Below are positions 61,718 through 64,000 of a DNA stretch of 64,000 bases, one piece after another; within the stretch, counting starts at the first letter, position 1, and each line of letters begins with the position of its first letter. The DNA comes from Singulisphaera sp. GP187 (GTDB lineage: Bacteria > Planctomycetota > Planctomycetia > Isosphaerales > Isosphaeraceae): assembly GCF_900129635.1 (NCBI RefSeq), contig NZ_FSRB01000001.1, positions 2,581,501-2,645,500 of the forward strand, read 5' to 3'. The notes under the pieces were generated by a model that was not told the DNA's origin, searched no databases, and saw only the letters and a list, made by a program, of their open reading frames with translations. The translations under genes were made by a program, and so were the position numbers.

Positions 61718-62761
61718 TCAGATTCCCTTCGAGGGCGTCCCGGCGCTCCCGTCGCGTGCTCTCGGGGTGCCCGTGAGCTCAGTGCTTCGCCTCGGCTCGT
61801 CGAACGCCTCGGCGGCAAGCGACATCGGGTGCGCGCCTCGCTCATGCAAATGAGCGGTCGGTGTGCGGTCGATCAACAGGCTGAGGAGTTCGGGGCGACT
61901 ATAGTGACCGCGTGAATCCATCATACGCTTACGTTTGTCGATCAACCAGAAATCGAGATCGGCGATCAAGACGCCTTCACCGGAACGGAGGGGCTCGCCA
62001 AGCAATTCGCCTTCCGGGGAGACGATCGCGGTGAAGCAGCCACCCGAGATCGGTTCGATGTCGCATCCCGTGTCCTGCATAATCCGGGCTTGCTGATCGG
62101 CGTCCAGCCAGGCGGTGGCGTTGACGACGAAGCAACCGGATTCCAAGGCGTGTTGGCGGATGTTGACCTGGATCTGTTCGGCGAACCGATCGCCCGCAAA
62201 TGAGCCCGGATACATCGCCGAGTGAATCTGCTCGCCGTCGGCCATCAATGCGTAACGGGCCAGGGGGTTGTAATGCTCCCAGCACGCCAGCGAGCCGATG
62301 CGCCCGACCGCGCTGTCAACCACGCGCAGTCCGGAGCCGTCCCCCTGCCCCCAGATCAGGCGCTCGTGATAGGTCGGGGAGATCTTGCGACGATGCTGAA
62401 TCAGGCTGCCGTCAGCATCAAACAGTAATTGGGCGTTGTAGAGCGTGCCGCCATCGCGCTCGTTGACGCCAATGGACACCACCATCCCCGCTTGCTTGCA
62501 GGCCTCGCCGATAGCCAGGGTGGCGGCCGACGGTACGGTGACGGATTGTTCCAGCAACCGGTAGTGTTCCGCGCCCATCTTGTAAGGCGGCTGCACGAAG
62601 GAGAAATAGGGGTAGTACGGCACCACCGTTTCCGGGAAGGTGGCGAACTGCACGCCCTGGTGACCGAGGGCGATGATCTGTCGGCAGACCTTGTCCACAG
62701 TGCCTTCGCGGCTGTAAAGCACCGGGCTCAACTGCACGGCCGCGGCCTTGATGGTGGGCAT
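61718..62761 (-). CDS. Nitrilase (carbon-nitrogen hydrolase)
   Basis: About 347 aa from ATG 62761 ([20 protein letters not shown]); the frame extends 88 codons upstream without homology. The catalytic triad of true nitrilases is intact: Glu in [17 protein letters not shown], Lys in [20 protein letters not shown], Cys in [19 protein letters not shown]. It should hydrolyse a nitrile to acid and ammonia; the [11 protein letters not shown] form is typical of aliphatic or aryl nitrilases. It is divergent from a TetR regulator that probably controls it. Confidence 0.92.
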   Translation of the reverse strand: MPTIKAAAVQLSPVLYSREGTVDKVCRQIIALGHQGVQFATFPETVVPYYPYFSFVQPPYKMGAEHYRLLEQSVTVPSAATLAIGEACKQAGMVVSIGVNERDGGTLYNAQLLFDADGSLIQHRRKISPTYHERLIWGQGDGSGLRVVDSAVGRIGSLACWEHYNPLARYALMADGEQIHSAMYPGSFAGDRFAEQIQVNIRQHALESGCFVVNATAWLDADQQARIMQDTGCDIEPISGGCFTAIVSPEGELLGEPLRSGEGVLIADLDFWLIDKRKRMMDSRGHYSRPELLSLLIDRTPTAHLHERGAHPMSLAAEAFDEPRRSTELTGTPRARDGSAGTPSKGI

Positions 62762-63018
62762 CGCGAATGTCCTGAATAGTTCATATTGACAAGTTGATTT
62801 CAATACATGTGAGCAGGACGTACGAGCCGAGAGCAACCAGGGAGAGGACCCGCCACCGCGGCGGGTCCGCCGTCCCGTCACCGAGAACACCGCTTTGGAC
62901 CAACGGGTGACGAACCGTTGCGCCCGTGGCCAAGACCTGGCCTGAAACCATTTGCATTCTCCGCCAACGCCATTTAAGATGTTGAATGACATCCAAATCG
63001 TAGGCATCGGCATTTTCG
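62762..63018. promoter_or_regulatory. Divergent nitrilase/TetR intergenic region
   Basis: An inverted repeat TATTGA-N10-TCAATA is at 62784-62805, about 25 bases upstream of the nitrilase start. It is a candidate operator of the divergent TetR protein. The rest shows no gene. Confidence 0.5.
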
Positions 63019-63603
63019 ATGTCAATGGAAATCCAAGATTTCGCCGGAAGAGGCGTCGTGAGGAAATCGAGAGAGGAGGCGGCGCAGACCCGCAAGCGGA
63101 TCATCGCGGTCGCGGCGGGCGAGTTCCGCAAGAACGGGATCGTCGCGACCGGGCTCAATGACCTGATGAGGGCCGCCGGACTGACTCACGGCGGCTTTTA
63201 CAAGCACTTTGAGTCGAAGGATCAATTCGTCGCGGAGGCCTGCGCCGCGGCCCTGGAAGCGTTGACCGAGCGAGTGACCGCCGCCGGTTCAGGAGCCGCG
63301 ACGTCGTATCTCACCACCCGTCATCGAGACAATCCTGGCGACGGATGCCTGCTTGCCGCGATCGGCAGCGAGCTTGGCCGGTGTGACGAAACGACGCGAG
63401 CCGTGGCGTCTGACGGCTTGCTGAAGCTCGACGAGATCATGGCGGGGCAGTTCGGCAAGAGTCCGCCCGCGGCCGCGAGACGGCGCGCCCTGGTGGCGGT
63501 CTCGACGACGATCGGCGTGCTGACCCTGTCGCGGCTGGTGACCGCCCCTGAGTTGTCGGCGGAGATTCTCAAGGAGGCGGAGAAGAGCTCGATCAAAGCA
63601 TAA
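63019..63603 (+). CDS. TetR family transcriptional regulator
   Basis: A 194-aa regulator (ATG 63019; GTG 63058 is an alternative that starts at [15 protein letters not shown]). [43 protein letters not shown]. The C-terminal ligand domain has [12 protein letters not shown]. It faces the nitrilase gene across a gap with an inverted repeat and most likely represses it. The reading frame starts six codons inside the longest upstream extension of the nitrilase frame, which supports the shorter nitrilase start. Confidence 0.88.
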   Translation: MSMEIQDFAGRGVVRKSREEAAQTRKRIIAVAAGEFRKNGIVATGLNDLMRAAGLTHGGFYKHFESKDQFVAEACAAALEALTERVTAAGSGAATSYLTTRHRDNPGDGCLLAAIGSELGRCDETTRAVASDGLLKLDEIMAGQFGKSPPAAARRRALVAVSTTIGVLTLSRLVTAPELSAEILKEAEKSSIKA

Positions 63604-63803
63604 GCGGCCAATCCCTTGGACCTCCGGGCAACCCCCGCGGGGTCTCGGGACTTAAACCACGGCTTGCGCCTCGAATCGCCCAGGCAAGGAAATCGATCAC
63701 CAGCCTGCTCGTCGCCCGCCGCCACAAGGAGTGATTCCTCGTTCGTGACGGCTTGATCCCGGCTCATCGCGGTGCGAAATGGCGGGCATGCGCGACGCGG
63801 ACT
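63604..63803. other. Intergenic gap, nothing recognised
   Basis: About 200 bases between the TetR gene and the stop of the convergent methyltransferase gene. No supported feature. Confidence 0.4.
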
Positions 63804-64000
63804 TCACGGTCCTTGATCGATCCACCCCTCAGCCCCAATCAGTTTGACGAACCGACACCCCATGATCGAGCGACTCTCAGGCCGGCCATTTTGCTTCCGG
63901 AAGAGCATGAGCTCTTGGCTATACTCATCGCCCACGGGCGCCACCAGTCGGCCCCCTTCGATCAACTGATTGAAGAGGGCCGATGGAAACCCAGGCGCCC
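63804..64000 (-). CDS. Protein-L-isoaspartate O-methyltransferase, C-terminal end (partial)
   Basis: The minus-strand frame from the right edge reads FPSALFNQLIEGGRLVAPVG, DEYSQELMLFRKQNGR and IMGCRFVKLIGAEGW, ending at 63804. QLIEGGRLVAPVG and the R-FVKL-GxEGW block are the C-terminal signature of PCMT, which repairs isoaspartyl residues using S-adenosylmethionine. The start, the SAM-binding motif and most of the enzyme lie beyond the window, so at least 65 residues are seen here. Confidence 0.8.
   Translation of the reverse strand, partial: APGFPSALFNQLIEGGRLVAPVGDEYSQELMLFRKQNGRPESRSIMGCRFVKLIGAEGWIDQGP

Noticed and set aside
1..64000. tRNA or rRNA genes.
   Set aside because: I recognised no cloverleaf-type or rRNA segment by eye; a tRNA search program would be needed to exclude a missed tRNA.

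Overview
The window looks like a chromosomal stretch of a planctomycete, most probably in or near the family Isosphaeraceae. That placement is an inference from gene families. They include a PSCyt1/DUF1549/DUF1553 cytochrome protein paired with a DUF1501 protein, a DUF1559 pilin-like protein with an H-X9-DG tail, a Ser/Thr kinase preceded by a zinc-ribbon segment, DNPY-type and zinc-ribbon membrane proteins, high GC, and many GTG/TTG or weakly ribosome-bound starts. No rRNA, tRNA or CRISPR array was recognised.

Layout. 1-5.7 kb: two paralogous secreted proteins (one cut by the left edge, one with a Gly/Met repeat tract) flank a PPC-type exported protein. 5.7-13.0 kb: a minus-strand acyl-CoA operon (thiolase, carboxyltransferase, two-piece AtuA, LiuC-like hydratase, acyl-CoA ligase) resembling leucine/isovalerate or acyclic-terpene catabolism, but without a biotin-carboxylase subunit. 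13.2-14.8 kb: a small SWIM-type zinc protein and a secreted unknown. 15-24.6 kb: a minus-strand operon (PSCyt1 protein, DUF1501, deacylase, enolase-superfamily dehydratase, ACS-type MFS transporter) facing a GntR/FCD regulator. The gap between them carries three evenly spaced pairs of palindromic operators. 24.8-28.9 kb: DUF1559 protein, lipoprotein, ROK kinase and DUF1570 protein.

28.9-34.4 kb: a cell-envelope operon with a MurC homologue that has lost its catalytic motifs, MurB, an FtsQ-like POTRA protein and a shortened SecA. 34.7-39.7 kb: a zinc-ribbon membrane protein, an M50 protease, and a membrane Ser/Thr kinase whose N-terminal zinc ribbon is one frame away, across a G6 run. 39.8-41.3 kb: a complete IS4-type insertion sequence with terminal inverted repeats and an 8-bp target duplication. 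41.4-44.0 kb: M14 metallopeptidase.

44-51.5 kb is accessory DNA with regulator-gene pairs (MarR/NmrA, TetR/ene-reductase/SnoaL) mixed with gene debris: a nitroreductase-ArdC chimera, a glucosidase remnant, and the tail of a short-chain dehydrogenase. 51.7-64 kb returns to core-like content: cyanophycin synthetase with an alpha/beta hydrolase, a zinc-ribbon protein, a Gfo/Idh oxidoreductase divergent from a class III aminotransferase, uncharacterised proteins, a nitrilase divergent from a TetR regulator, and the C-terminus of protein-L-isoaspartate methyltransferase at the right edge.

The observations I rate highest are the degenerate MurC beside MurB, the three-fold paired operator array of the GntR regulator, the kinase split at a slippery G run, the SecA that stops before the two-helix finger, and an ene-reductase lacking the usual substrate-binding His/Asn pair.
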